Source: JANQQJ01 sp046290575
Lineage (GTDB): Bacteria; Pseudomonadota; Alphaproteobacteria; SMXS01
DNA length: 64,000 nucleotides
Direction of reading: 5' to 3'
Assembly (NCBI GenBank): GCA_046290575.1
Contig: JBKAGX010000002.1
Coordinates: forward strand, 496,001-560,000
Shown here: one piece after another, positions 8,637 through 19,357 of the stretch
Numbering within the stretch: position 1 is the first letter of the stretch
Layout of the letters: each line of letters starts with the position of its first letter
Translations under genes and position numbers: made by a program
The notes under the pieces: model-generated
The model's input: only the letters and a program-made list of their open reading frames with translations
Database searches by the model: none
What the model was told of the DNA's origin: nothing

Positions 8637-9370
8637 CCGCTCTTTTTCTTCAAGTCGCTGACATCGACCCAATAATCGGCTGGGTTGTCCGGGTCGGTCA
8701 GTGCCGTCATGTGGCTGCCAATCTCAACACTGTCCGTGGGGTCGAAGGGCAACGCTTCGCTGCGATAGGTCAGCACTTTGGAGCCGCGCGGTGCGGGCCC
8801 CTTGGTTACGATCTGCCATCCCGGCCGGGGCGTGTCGCCGCGCATCATGGTGCGGGCAATCGATTCAACGGTCACCTGAACCGGATAACCATTTTGCTCG
8901 AGCCACTTGTTGCTTTTGACCCGGACGGGCGCCCCTGCCGGCCGCGGCGGTTTCTTGCGGCCGTAGAACACCCCCACGAGAATCAGCAACACGCCCAGCG
9001 CAACGGTCACCAGAAGGTTAACCCATAGACGTTTGAAGTCATTGATTTCGGCAATCGGCGGCGGGCCGCTGGTATAGATAACGTCGACCATGTCGCCGCG
9101 CCGATACTCAGCATCAGCGGCCCCGAATTGACTCTGAAAGGTCAAGGTCTGGCCGGTGCGTGTCGTGAATTCCACCACGGGGTGGCTGCAGGCGCTTGCG
9201 CTGCAGCCTCTGGCAGGGCCGATGACGACGTTGACGGCGACAACCTTGCCATCAGCCGTCGACCCGCCGATCAGAAGAGAAACCCGGTTGCTGGACAAGA
9301 AGCCGGCCATGCCGATCAGGATAACGCCGACAAGAACGCATATCGCGGCGACAACCTTATTCATCTGCAT
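8633..9370 (-). CDS. DUF3592 membrane protein
   Basis: The 245-residue protein has an N-terminal span (about residues 5-27) and a second span (about 113-135, LWVNLLVTVALGVLLILVGVFY). A periplasmic domain of DUF3592 type lies between them, with PVVEFTTRTGQTLTFQS and YRRGDMVDVIYTSGPP. The C-terminal cytoplasmic part repeats a similar fold. Function is unknown for the family. It is convergent with the carbonic anhydrase gene (4-bp overlap) and downstream of phaC on the same strand after 93 bp. Confidence 0.82.
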   Translation of the reverse strand: MQMNKVVAAICVLVGVILIGMAGFLSSNRVSLLIGGSTADGKVVAVNVVIGPARGCSASACSHPVVEFTTRTGQTLTFQSQFGAADAEYRRGDMVDVIYTSGPPPIAEINDFKRLWVNLLVTVALGVLLILVGVFYGRKKPPRPAGAPVRVKSNKWLEQNGYPVQVTVESIARTMMRGDTPRPGWQIVTKGPAPRGSKVLTYRSEALPFDPTDSVEIGSHMTALTDPDNPADYWVDVSDLKKKSG

Positions 9371-9463
9371 GCGGGGAGGCCCTCCGACCTATTGACTCAA
9401 GGCGTAGTGTAACGCGGTTGTTTGTACCTCGCACCCGTCATGCAGCGGACCTGTCTGATCAGG

Positions 9464-11245
9464 TCACGCCTTCACGTAGCTGCCGGGCGCGTCTTCGATC
9501 GGTGTCAGCTTGCCATCACCCGGCTGCCGGGCAGGGACCTTTTTTCCGGACTTCCTGGACAACCATTTGTGCCAGTCCGGCCACCAGGAGCCCGGCGTGG
9601 TCTTGGCGCCTTCCAGCCATGCCTCAAGATCGGTCGGGTTCTTCGAGTTGATCGAAAAATCGTACTTCCTTGCGTCGGGGTGGTTGATCACGCCGGCAAT
9701 GTGGCCTGAGCCGGCCAGCATAAACCGGGTCGGTCCCGAAAAGTGTTTGACGGCCTTGAAGACGGATTTGTATGGCGCGATGTGGTCTTCGCGGCCCGCT
9801 TGCAGGTAGACCGGGTTTTTGATCTTGCGCAGGTCAAGCGGTACGCCGCCCAGGGTAATGCCACCGGGTTCGATCAGCTTGTTATCCTGATAGAATTTGC
9901 GCAGATAGAAGCTGTGCAGCGCATACGGCATGCGCGTTGAGTCCGAATTCCAGTAGAGCAGGTCGAAGGGGACGGGTTCCTTGCCCAACAGGTAATTATT
10001 CACCACGAACGACCAGATCAGATCATTCGACCGCAGCATGTTGAAGGTCTGCTGCATGTGACCCGCGTCGAGATAGCCTTTCTCGGCCATGTCTTCTTCC
10101 ATCGATTCCAGCTGTTCGTCGTCGATGAATACCTTGAGGTCACCTGCTTCGGAGAAATCGACCTGCGCGGTGAAGAACGTCACCGCGTTGAAACGTTTGT
10201 CACCTTTATCCGCCATATAGGCGAGGGTGGACGCCAGCAGTGTTCCGCCGATGCAGTACCCAATAACATTGACCGACTTTTCGCCGGTGGCTGCTTCGAT
10301 GGCGTCGAGCGCATCCAGCGGGCCTTCGAACATGTAATCTTCGAAAGTCTTTTCGGCCAGGCGTTCGTCTGGATTTACCCAGGAGACGACAAAGACCGTA
10401 TAGCCCTTGTCGACGGCCCATTTCACAAACGAATTCTTTGGCTGAAGGTCGAGAATGTAAAATTTGTTGATCCAGGGCGGCATAATGAGCAACGGCCGCT
10501 TGTAGACCTGATCCGTCGTCGGCTCGTACTGGATCAGTTGTAGGATATCGTTTTGGTAGACGACCTTGCCCGGTGTCGTTGCCAAGTCTTTACCGACTTC
10601 GAAGGCATCTGGGTCGGTCATGGTGATTTTCAGTTCGCCATCACCACGCTCCAGATCGTTGAGGACGTTCTTCAGTCCCCGGATCAGATTTTCGCCACCG
10701 GTTTCGAACGTTTTCTGCAGGACTTCAGGATTCGTCATGGCGAAATTGGAGGGCGAAACGGCGTCAACGAACTGTTTGGAAAAGAACTCGAGCTTGTGCC
10801 GGGTCTCGTCGTCCAGCCCCTCGGTCTCCTTGACCGTGTTCATGAACCAGCGTGACGTGAGCAGGTAAGACTGCTTGATAAAGTCGAAGATCTGGTTTTC
10901 TTCCCACTCGTCATGTGAGAACCGACGATCGCCCTTTTCGGGCGTAATGACAGGCGGTGCATCCTGACCGGAGGCGCGCATCGCCATGTTCTGCCAAAGC
11001 ATCGACATATCGCGCCAAAGTTCCATCTGGGCTTCGATCATCTGCAACGGGCTGGTCATCCATACCTGCGCCAGCTTGGTCCAGGCTTCACCCGTGTTGT
11101 AGGGGTCGTGCTCGGGGATTTCGGCATCCTGGGGATGACGGGTCATGTAGTCTGTCATCAGCCGCTGGTACTGTGTCGACACCTCAGCCAGATTTTTCGC
11201 GAGAGAAGCGCTTTCCGCTTCCGTCTTTTTGCTGTTTTTGTCCAT
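9464..11245 (-). CDS. phaC: Class I poly(3-hydroxyalkanoate) synthase
   Basis: This enzyme polymerises 3-hydroxyacyl-CoA into PHA storage granules. The 593-residue product has the PhaC N-terminal domain (about 60-240) and an alpha/beta-hydrolase core. The lipase-like box is GYCIGG with catalytic Cys331; the Asp is D487 in GREDHIAP and the His is H515 in GSGHIAG. Length and box are those of class I enzymes. The start at 11245 (MDKNSKKTEAES) is set by an AAGGAGA ribosome binding site; a longer frame to 11365 has no such site. It is transcribed divergently from the aminotransferase gene, with no phaE or phaR neighbour visible. Confidence 0.97.
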   Translation of the reverse strand: MDKNSKKTEAESASLAKNLAEVSTQYQRLMTDYMTRHPQDAEIPEHDPYNTGEAWTKLAQVWMTSPLQMIEAQMELWRDMSMLWQNMAMRASGQDAPPVITPEKGDRRFSHDEWEENQIFDFIKQSYLLTSRWFMNTVKETEGLDDETRHKLEFFSKQFVDAVSPSNFAMTNPEVLQKTFETGGENLIRGLKNVLNDLERGDGELKITMTDPDAFEVGKDLATTPGKVVYQNDILQLIQYEPTTDQVYKRPLLIMPPWINKFYILDLQPKNSFVKWAVDKGYTVFVVSWVNPDERLAEKTFEDYMFEGPLDALDAIEAATGEKSVNVIGYCIGGTLLASTLAYMADKGDKRFNAVTFFTAQVDFSEAGDLKVFIDDEQLESMEEDMAEKGYLDAGHMQQTFNMLRSNDLIWSFVVNNYLLGKEPVPFDLLYWNSDSTRMPYALHSFYLRKFYQDNKLIEPGGITLGGVPLDLRKIKNPVYLQAGREDHIAPYKSVFKAVKHFSGPTRFMLAGSGHIAGVINHPDARKYDFSINSKNPTDLEAWLEGAKTTPGSWWPDWHKWLSRKSGKKVPARQPGDGKLTPIEDAPGSYVKA

Positions 11246-11431
11246 CGGCGATTCTCCTTCGGCCGACTGGTAGCCTAACCAAATGACAGTTTGATGCAAT
11301 GCGACCGCGAAATTGCCACATTGCGCGCATAGAGCGGCTTTCAATGCAGGCCCGGTCTTTACCATTCAGCAATTGGACTCGACCGGTCTGCCTGCTATTA
11401 GATGACCCATCTCATACAGAAAGAAAGCCCC

Positions 11432-12652
11432 ATGCAGACCGAGTTTCACCGGATCAAGCGCCTGCCGCCATATGTCTTCGCAGAAGTGAATGCGATGAAG
11501 GCCGCCGCACGCGCCGCCGGTGAGGACATTATCGATTTTGGCATGGGCAATCCGGATCTGCCTACGCCGCAGCATATTGTCGATAAGCTGGTCGAGACCG
11601 TGAAGAATCCGCGCACGCATCGCTACTCGGTTTCCCGCGGTATTCCGGGCCTGAGGCGCGCGCTCTGCAGCTATTACGACCGCCGGTTCAACGTTGATCT
11701 TGATCCCGAGAGCGAGGTGATCGTCACGCTGGGATCAAAAGAGGGGCTGGCCAATCTCGCCTCGGCGATCAGCGCGCCGGGCGATGTGATTCTCGTGCCC
11801 AATCCCAGCTACCCGATTCACCAGTTCGGTTTTATCATTGCCGACGCGGCTATCAGGCATCTGCCGTCGCCGATGGAGGAGAACTTCACCGAGTCGTTTA
11901 TGCAGGCGCTCGATAATGCCGTTCGCCACAGCGTGCCGAAACCGATGGCGGTGGTGCTGAACTTCCCGTCCAATCCGACCGCCAAGGTTGTCGATCTGGA
12001 TTTCTACGCAGAGGTTGTCGCGTTCTGCCGCAAGCACGAGCTCTATATTCTGTCCGATCTGGCGTATTCCGAAATCTACTTCGAGGACAACCCGCCGCCG
12101 TCGATTCTGGAGGTGCCGGGCGCCAAGGATGTCGCGGTCGAGTTTACCTCCATGTCCAAGACCTATTCCATGCCGGGTTGGCGGATCGGGTTTGCCGCCG
12201 GCAACACGCGCCTGATCGCGGCGCTGGGCCGGATCAAGTCCTATCTGGACTACGGCGCTTTCACACCGATTCAGGTGGCAGCGGCCGCTGCCCTGAACGG
12301 GCCGCAGGACTGCATTGCCGAGGCACGTGCGATCTACAAGCATCGCCGTGATGTCCTTGTGCAGAGTTTTGCAAATGCCGGCTGGGATGTGCCCAGTCCA
12401 GAAGCGACCATGTTTGCCTGGGCGCCGGTACCGGCTGACTATGCGCATTTAGGCTCAAACGGCTTCGCCAAGCTGCTGTTGCGGGAGGCCGGAGTGGCCG
12501 TCGCGCCTGGTATCGGCTTCGGTGAGTATGGCGAGGGCTATATCCGGATCGCGCTGGTTGAAAACGAACAACGCATTCGCCAGGCCGCGCGGTCCCTGCG
12601 CCGCTTCTTGTCCGCCGGCGCGGATGACGAACCGAGGGCTGCGACCGCGTGA
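11432..12652 (+). CDS. alaC: PLP-dependent aminotransferase (AlaC-like)
   Basis: This is a fold-type I class I/II aminotransferase of 406 residues. Its N-terminus MQTEFHRIKRLPPYVFAEVN is that of the AlaC/alanine transaminase group often annotated next to hom. The PLP-binding lysine is K243 in SMSKTYSMPGWRIG, the NPTAKV motif lies near 181-186, and the C-terminal substrate arginine is in GYIRIALV. A start ten codons upstream (11402) is possible. Its TGA overlaps the GTG start of hom by 4 bp (GTGA), a tight coupling of aminotransferase and homoserine dehydrogenase. Substrate specificity is inferred by resemblance only. Confidence 0.9.
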   Translation: MQTEFHRIKRLPPYVFAEVNAMKAAARAAGEDIIDFGMGNPDLPTPQHIVDKLVETVKNPRTHRYSVSRGIPGLRRALCSYYDRRFNVDLDPESEVIVTLGSKEGLANLASAISAPGDVILVPNPSYPIHQFGFIIADAAIRHLPSPMEENFTESFMQALDNAVRHSVPKPMAVVLNFPSNPTAKVVDLDFYAEVVAFCRKHELYILSDLAYSEIYFEDNPPPSILEVPGAKDVAVEFTSMSKTYSMPGWRIGFAAGNTRLIAALGRIKSYLDYGAFTPIQVAAAAALNGPQDCIAEARAIYKHRRDVLVQSFANAGWDVPSPEATMFAWAPVPADYAHLGSNGFAKLLLREAGVAVAPGIGFGEYGEGYIRIALVENEQRIRQAARSLRRFLSAGADDEPRAATA

Positions 12653-13929
12653 CACAGCCGCTTCGGATTGGGGTCGCCGGCTTGGGAACCGTCGGTGGTG
12701 GGGTACTAGGCATCCTGTCGAACCATGCTGACCTAATGGCAGCACGGGCCGGCCGTAGCCTGTCTGTGACAGCCGTGTCGGCACGGGACCGGTCCAGGGA
12801 TCGTGGCCTGAGTTTGGACGGGCTGGTCTGGCACGACGATGCCGTATCGCTGGCGGCGGACCCGAATGTCGATCTCGTCGTCGAACTGATCGGTGGTGAC
12901 GAGGGGCCTGCAAGAGCGCTTGCCGACGCGACAATTAATGCTGGCAAGCCTTTCGTTACGGCCAATAAGGCGCTGATTGCCAAGCATGGCAACGCACTCG
13001 CCACGGCAGCAGTGCAGGCGGGCGCGCCATTGCGATTTGAGGCGGCGGTCGCTGGGGGCATCCCGATCATCAAAGGGCTCAGTGAGGGGCTCGCCGCGAA
13101 CCGGATCAGCCGGGTCTATGGCATCCTCAACGGCACCTGCAATTATATCCTGACCGAGATGGAGGAAACCGGCGCGGCCTTCGGCGATGTTCTGGCAGAC
13201 GCGCAGGAACTCGGATATGCGGAAGCCGATCCAACCTTTGATGTTGACGGTATCGATGCCGGACACAAACTCGCGATTCTTTCCTGCGTCGCGTTCGGTG
13301 TGCCGATCGATTTCGACTCGGTCTACTGCGAGGGCATCCGTCAGGTTTCGCCGCAGGACATAGAGTTTGCAGAAGAGCTGGGCTACCGCATCAAACTGCT
13401 GGGTGTCACGGAGCTGTCCGAAACCGGGTTGAGTCAGCGGGTACACCCCTGTCTGGTCAGCCGCTCGTCGGCAATTGCCTCTGTTAGCGGCGTCACCAAT
13501 GCGGTCGTCGCCGAAGGTGACGCGGTCGGGGAGGCTGTCTTTGAAGGGCCGGGCGCTGGCGCAGGACCCACGGCATCAGCCGTGGTGGCCGACATTATCG
13601 ATATTGCGCGCGGTAACATCCATCCAGCCCTGTCCCCGGGAGAGGCGTTGCCAACCGTCCCCGTGCAGGATCGTATCGGGCGATACTACTTGCGGTTGGC
13701 GGTTGAAGACAAGCCGGGTGCATTGGCGCAGATTACAGCGACGCTGAGTGACCAAGACATCTCGATGGAAGAATTGCTTCAACGGCAGCCCGACCGTAAT
13801 GGGCGCGCGAGCATTGTGATGACGACCCATGAAACAGTCGAAGCGAAAATGATGCAAGCGCGCGACCGGATTGCTAAGTTGGCGTTTATAACCGAACCAC
13901 CGGATGTCATTCGGATCGAATCCTTCTAA
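12649..13929 (+). CDS. hom: Homoserine dehydrogenase
   Basis: This enzyme reduces aspartate semialdehyde to homoserine for threonine and methionine synthesis. The 426-residue enzyme has the NAD(P) motif GVAGLGTVGGG, the NKALIAKHG segment, the catalytic block YGILNGTCNYILTEM followed by DAQELGYAEADPTFDVDG, and a C-terminal ACT domain (about 345-426). The ACT domain usually confers threonine feedback. The start is GTG at 12649, overlapping the upstream stop. glpX follows after 30 bp with its own good ribosome binding site. Confidence 0.97.
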   Translation: MTQPLRIGVAGLGTVGGGVLGILSNHADLMAARAGRSLSVTAVSARDRSRDRGLSLDGLVWHDDAVSLAADPNVDLVVELIGGDEGPARALADATINAGKPFVTANKALIAKHGNALATAAVQAGAPLRFEAAVAGGIPIIKGLSEGLAANRISRVYGILNGTCNYILTEMEETGAAFGDVLADAQELGYAEADPTFDVDGIDAGHKLAILSCVAFGVPIDFDSVYCEGIRQVSPQDIEFAEELGYRIKLLGVTELSETGLSQRVHPCLVSRSSAIASVSGVTNAVVAEGDAVGEAVFEGPGAGAGPTASAVVADIIDIARGNIHPALSPGEALPTVPVQDRIGRYYLRLAVEDKPGALAQITATLSDQDISMEELLQRQPDRNGRASIVMTTHETVEAKMMQARDRIAKLAFITEPPDVIRIESF

Positions 13930-13959
13930 GACGGGTCAAACGGGGTCAAGGAGATAGAG

Positions 13960-14922
13960 ATGGGCGTGAAGTCCGCAATGGACCGGCTTTTGGTTCTGGA
14001 AGTTGTACGAGTTACTGAATCAGCCGCGATTGCCGCGTCGAAACTGACGGGCAGGGGCGATGAGAAGGCCGCCGACCAGGCTGCTGTTGACGCCATGCGC
14101 GCGCAGCTCAACAAGCTTGAAATCGATGGCGAAGTGGTGATCGGTGAGGGCGAACGCGACGAGGCGCCGATGCTTTACATCGGCGAAAAGGTCGGCGCGG
14201 GGGGCGCACCTGTTGATATCGCGCTCGATCCGCTGGAAGGCACCACCATCACGGCCAAGGCCATGCATAACGCGCTTGCGGTGATTGCGCTGGGTGACGG
14301 TGGAACGATGCTGCGCGCGCCTGATGTCTATATGGACAAGATCGCGATTGGCGGTGGATTTGAACCGGGCCTTGTCGATCTGGATGCGTCACCCGCCGAC
14401 AATCTGAACGCGCTGGCGAAGGCCAAGGGGGTGCCGGTGGAAGAGCTGACGGCCTGTGTGCTGGATCGTCCGCGTCATGCTGAAATCATCAAGGCGGTGC
14501 GCGAAGCCGGCGCCCGCATTCGGCTGATCGGCGATGGCGATATTGCGGGTGTCATTCAAACGACGGACCCGGAGAACACAGGCATCGATATCTATATCGG
14601 GTCAGGCGGCGCGCCTGAAGGCGTGCTGGCGGCGGCGGCATTGCGCTGTATCGGCGGGCAGATTCAGGGCCGCTTGTTGTTCCGCAACGATGATGAACGG
14701 GGCCGGGCCCACCGTATGGGGATCGAGGATCTGAACCGAAAATATGACCTGGAAGACATGGTCGGTGGCGACGTCATCTTCTCTGCAACCGGTGTCACCG
14801 ATGGCTCCATGCTGGAAGGTGTGCGGCTGATTCCCAACGGCTACACGACGGAAAGCGTCGTGATGCGGTCCTGGTCGCAGACTATTCGCACCATCAGGAC
14901 ACAGCACCGCGGCAAGCGTTAG
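13960..14922 (+). CDS. glpX: Class II fructose-1,6-bisphosphatase
   Basis: This gluconeogenic phosphatase acts on fructose 1,6-bisphosphate. The 320-residue product has the class II metal-site motifs GEGERDEAPMLYIGE and DPLEGTTITAK, and GGAPEGVLAAAALRCIGG near the C-terminus. AAGGAGA lies 8 bp before the ATG. In alphaproteobacteria this gene commonly lies between hom and recJ, as here; recJ begins 5 bp downstream. Confidence 0.97.
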   Translation: MGVKSAMDRLLVLEVVRVTESAAIAASKLTGRGDEKAADQAAVDAMRAQLNKLEIDGEVVIGEGERDEAPMLYIGEKVGAGGAPVDIALDPLEGTTITAKAMHNALAVIALGDGGTMLRAPDVYMDKIAIGGGFEPGLVDLDASPADNLNALAKAKGVPVEELTACVLDRPRHAEIIKAVREAGARIRLIGDGDIAGVIQTTDPENTGIDIYIGSGGAPEGVLAAAALRCIGGQIQGRLLFRNDDERGRAHRMGIEDLNRKYDLEDMVGGDVIFSATGVTDGSMLEGVRLIPNGYTTESVVMRSWSQTIRTIRTQHRGKR

Positions 14923-14927
14923 GGCCG

Positions 14928-16763
<1,836 letters not shown>

Positions 16764-16811
16764 GGCCTTGACCCTTGAAAGCACACGCTTTAGATACGGG
16801 CTCCGCCTCAA

Positions 16812-16887
16812 GACCCCTTCGTCTAGTGGCCTAGGACAACGCCCTTTCACGGCGTAAACACGGGTTCGAGTCCCGTAGGGGTCACCA
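16812..16887 (+). tRNA. tRNA-Glu (TTC)
   Basis: This is a 76-nt cloverleaf. The acceptor stem GACCCCT pairs with AGGGGTC, followed by ACCA. The anticodon arm CGCC-CTTTCAC-GGCG gives TTC, and the TpsiC arm carries GGGTTCGAGTCCC. No duplicated 3' fragment is visible downstream. Confidence 0.97.
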
Positions 16888-16961
16888 CTCTTTCGGCATC
16901 GACAAACAGGTCGACGGAGCCTCAGGCGTTTTTACATCAGACAAGATGATCGTCGCGGCGG

Positions 16962-17669
16962 TTAACCGGACGGATTGGCGCTCGCCAGCACCGACAATTC
17001 GGCAGAGAAGGCACTTACCGCCTGTTGGCCCTTGGGGCTGAGGTCGTAGATGCCTGTCTGGACCCGATCAAACCAGCCGTAATGGTTGTCGGCCATGATG
17101 CGGGTGGCCTTGTCGACCTGAGCGGTGGCCGCCACGACCGCCCCTTTGGTCGGACCGTTTTCATGCAGTACGGCGAGGCAGCGCAGCGCGTCCTGCCGGT
17201 AGGCGGTCATCAGGCCCTGCCGGGTCGCCCCGCCATCATTGGGGTCGCCGACACGTTTGGCGAACTCTCTCAACAGCCGGTCGCGCTTTGATTTGGACTT
17301 TCGCGGAGCGTACGGGGCCGGATCGAGATGAATAGTCACTAAGCCATCCCTAAGCCTTACGGTGATCAGCCCCAGGCCCAGACGCCGGCAAAGCGCCTTG
17401 TTGTTCACGAGCGACTTTGCAAAGGGTCTGCCGCTGCCCAGCGGGACCGCGATGTAGACCGCATCGGTCATAGGCTGGCGGGCAATCGCCTGATGGAACA
17501 GGGAGAGCGAGAAGCCGGTCTTCAGTTCGATGATGACCGGGTCTTCAGCCGCCCGACAGGCGACGATGTCGGCGGCTCCGACTTCGCCCTTCACCACATA
17601 GTTCTGACCCTCCAGGAATGCCTTGATGGGCGCATAAAGGTCAGTTTCGCGCACTGTCTGTTTTGCCAT
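16962..17669 (-). CDS. DUF2161 (PD-(D/E)XK-like) protein
   Basis: This 235-residue protein matches the DUF2161 family, which has a restriction-nuclease-like core. The order is E9 in RETDLYAPIKAFLEGQNYVVKGEVGAADIV, then the VIIELKTGF strand (E-x-K) typical of PD-(D/E)XK folds. A linker rich in basic residues (APRKSKSKRDRLLREF) and a winged-helix-like C-terminal region follow. It is commonly labelled a phosphodiesterase or nuclease-like protein, but I know of no activity data. It is convergent with tRNA-Glu and stands alone. Confidence 0.82.
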   Translation of the reverse strand: MAKQTVRETDLYAPIKAFLEGQNYVVKGEVGAADIVACRAAEDPVIIELKTGFSLSLFHQAIARQPMTDAVYIAVPLGSGRPFAKSLVNNKALCRRLGLGLITVRLRDGLVTIHLDPAPYAPRKSKSKRDRLLREFAKRVGDPNDGGATRQGLMTAYRQDALRCLAVLHENGPTKGAVVAATAQVDKATRIMADNHYGWFDRVQTGIYDLSPKGQQAVSAFSAELSVLASANPSG

Positions 17670-17755
17670 AGGCGTTCATAACGCCGGGGATGGCAGTTCT
17701 ACAAACCAATAGATGTGGGCACTGGCGACAGGGGCTTTCTGCTTTGGCGGAGATC

Positions 17756-17785
17756 AAAAAAAGGGCGACCATCTGGCCGCCCTTT
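17756..17785 (-). terminator. Terminator of the carotenoid oxygenase gene
   Basis: On the minus strand a stem AAAGGGCG / CGCCCTTT extended by two inner pairs is followed by a T tract. It lies 22 bp after the stop at 17807. Confidence 0.85.
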
Positions 17786-17806
17786 CCACATAGATCGACA
17801 ACGTGC

Positions 17807-19228
17807 CTAGGCTTGGCTCTCGATGCTGGCCTGATCGACCCACCCGGCATGGAAGCCGAAGGGCACACGGGCGGGCATCATGATGCGCGCGATCGGGCCT
17901 TCGTCGAATTTGGCGGCGTCGAGGATGATGCATTCACTGCGTTTTTCATTGTCATCCCAGACAAAGCCGATCACCCAGCCATCGTCTTCAGCGGTGCCAC
18001 CGGCTCGCGGGGCGAAAATCGGCTCGCCACCATACCGGCCCGGCCCATAGGCGAAGTGCTGATCGGTTCCGTTGACCAGGTCATATTTGATAATCCCGTC
18101 GAAACCCAGCCCACCAGTCGTTTGCGGCATCCGCGCGTTATAGGAATACTGGTTGCGGAGGCCCATGAAGTTTTCGTTGATGCGCGGGAACTCGCTGCCC
18201 CAATTTTCGTCGAGCAGTTTTTCCGTCACCTCGCCCGTCTTCATGTTGAGCCGCCATTGATAGAGCCGTGGCAGGTCTGACACTTGAACGTCGTCCGGCC
18301 GACCGTCTGTCAGCGCGACCATCCGTGGGGTCCGGCAGGCTTCAAGCACCACTTCATCGCCGTCTTCGAATGCGTTGACCGTGTGGAAGATAAAGCAATT
18401 CTCGACGGTGAACCATTTGGTCTCGCTGCCTTCGGCACCGCGTGCCAGCACGCCCAAACGCGACCCGTTCTCGGGATCCCATTGCAGGATCGGCTCGCCC
18501 TTGGCCATGTTTTCAATGTTGTAGGTGAACGGCAGGTCGAGGATGACGGTGTAGTTCGACGTGATCGCACAGTCGTGCATCATGATTGCCTTGGGCAGAT
18601 CGACACCCGTGGTGTGGACCAGCTCGCCATTCTTGTCGACGACCGACACGCTGCAGAACGGTGAGGCCATCAGGCTGGCGCCGAAGGTCACCATCTCTCC
18701 GGTCTTGGGGTCGACCTTCGGGTGTGCGGTGAACGGGTGGTTCAGTTTGCCGTCATAATCGACTTCGCCGACCGTCTCGAGTTCAGGCAGTGTCAGCTGG
18801 TGCGGGTTGCCGCCTTCCCACAGCGCCATGAACTTGCCGGCGTGATACACCATGGCGGTATTGGCCACGTTCTTCATCATGCCGTGTTCGTTGGTGAAGT
18901 CGGGCGGGGAGGCGAGGCCGGTCCAGATGTAATCACCCTTTTCCAGTTCGAGCTGTAGGCCCTTGGTATTGACGAAGCGGTTGATATAGGTGGCCGTGCC
19001 GTTCGAGAAATTAACCTCGTGGATCATGCCGTCGCCATCAAACGGGTGATAGGTTTCAGGATTGTCGACAAAAACCGGGTTTGATCCGATGCGCAGGAAG
19101 GAGCCTGCCAGTTCTTCCGGGATCCGGCCGATGATCTCGGTGCAGACCTCATTGTGTTCGTCTTCCACCGGTGCTGAATTGCCGATAAATGACGGGTTGG
19201 TGGGATTTTCGATTTCTGAAACCCGCAT
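17807..19228 (-). CDS. Carotenoid/stilbene cleavage oxygenase family protein
   Basis: This 473-residue protein belongs to the RPE65/CCD beta-propeller family of non-heme Fe(II) dioxygenases that cleave carotenoid or stilbene double bonds. Family hallmarks are GSFLRIGSNPVF and FDGDGMIHEV near the N-terminus. The iron-histidine candidates sit in NHPFTAHPKVDP, MMHDCAITSNYTVILDLP, NCFIFHTVNAFEDGD and the C-terminal FGFHAGWV. Whether the substrate is a carotenoid, apocarotenal or lignostilbene cannot be told. No carotenoid biosynthesis genes are nearby. A TTTACA-T-TGTAAA palindrome lies 32 bp before the start. Confidence 0.92.
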   Translation of the reverse strand: MRVSEIENPTNPSFIGNSAPVEDEHNEVCTEIIGRIPEELAGSFLRIGSNPVFVDNPETYHPFDGDGMIHEVNFSNGTATYINRFVNTKGLQLELEKGDYIWTGLASPPDFTNEHGMMKNVANTAMVYHAGKFMALWEGGNPHQLTLPELETVGEVDYDGKLNHPFTAHPKVDPKTGEMVTFGASLMASPFCSVSVVDKNGELVHTTGVDLPKAIMMHDCAITSNYTVILDLPFTYNIENMAKGEPILQWDPENGSRLGVLARGAEGSETKWFTVENCFIFHTVNAFEDGDEVVLEACRTPRMVALTDGRPDDVQVSDLPRLYQWRLNMKTGEVTEKLLDENWGSEFPRINENFMGLRNQYSYNARMPQTTGGLGFDGIIKYDLVNGTDQHFAYGPGRYGGEPIFAPRAGGTAEDDGWVIGFVWDDNEKRSECIILDAAKFDEGPIARIMMPARVPFGFHAGWVDQASIESQA

Positions 19229-19259
19229 GCTCTACTCCATGAGTTGATTTGCAGTAAGA

Positions 19260-19272
19260 TTTACATTGTAAA
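19260..19272. promoter_or_regulatory. Palindrome TTTACATTGTAAA, possible operator
   Basis: A perfect 6-bp inverted repeat with a 1-bp spacer sits just upstream of the carotenoid oxygenase start at 19228. Operators of this shape are often bound by TetR-type repressors; no such gene is present in the window, so the assignment is inference. Confidence 0.4.
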
Positions 19273-19357
19273 AACTTTGAAAGCAACTGCGGCAAGCGGC
19301 CGCCTTTCGACGTCGGAGCGCCTGGGCTATGGTGCGTGACTTCCAGTCCCGTTTGCG

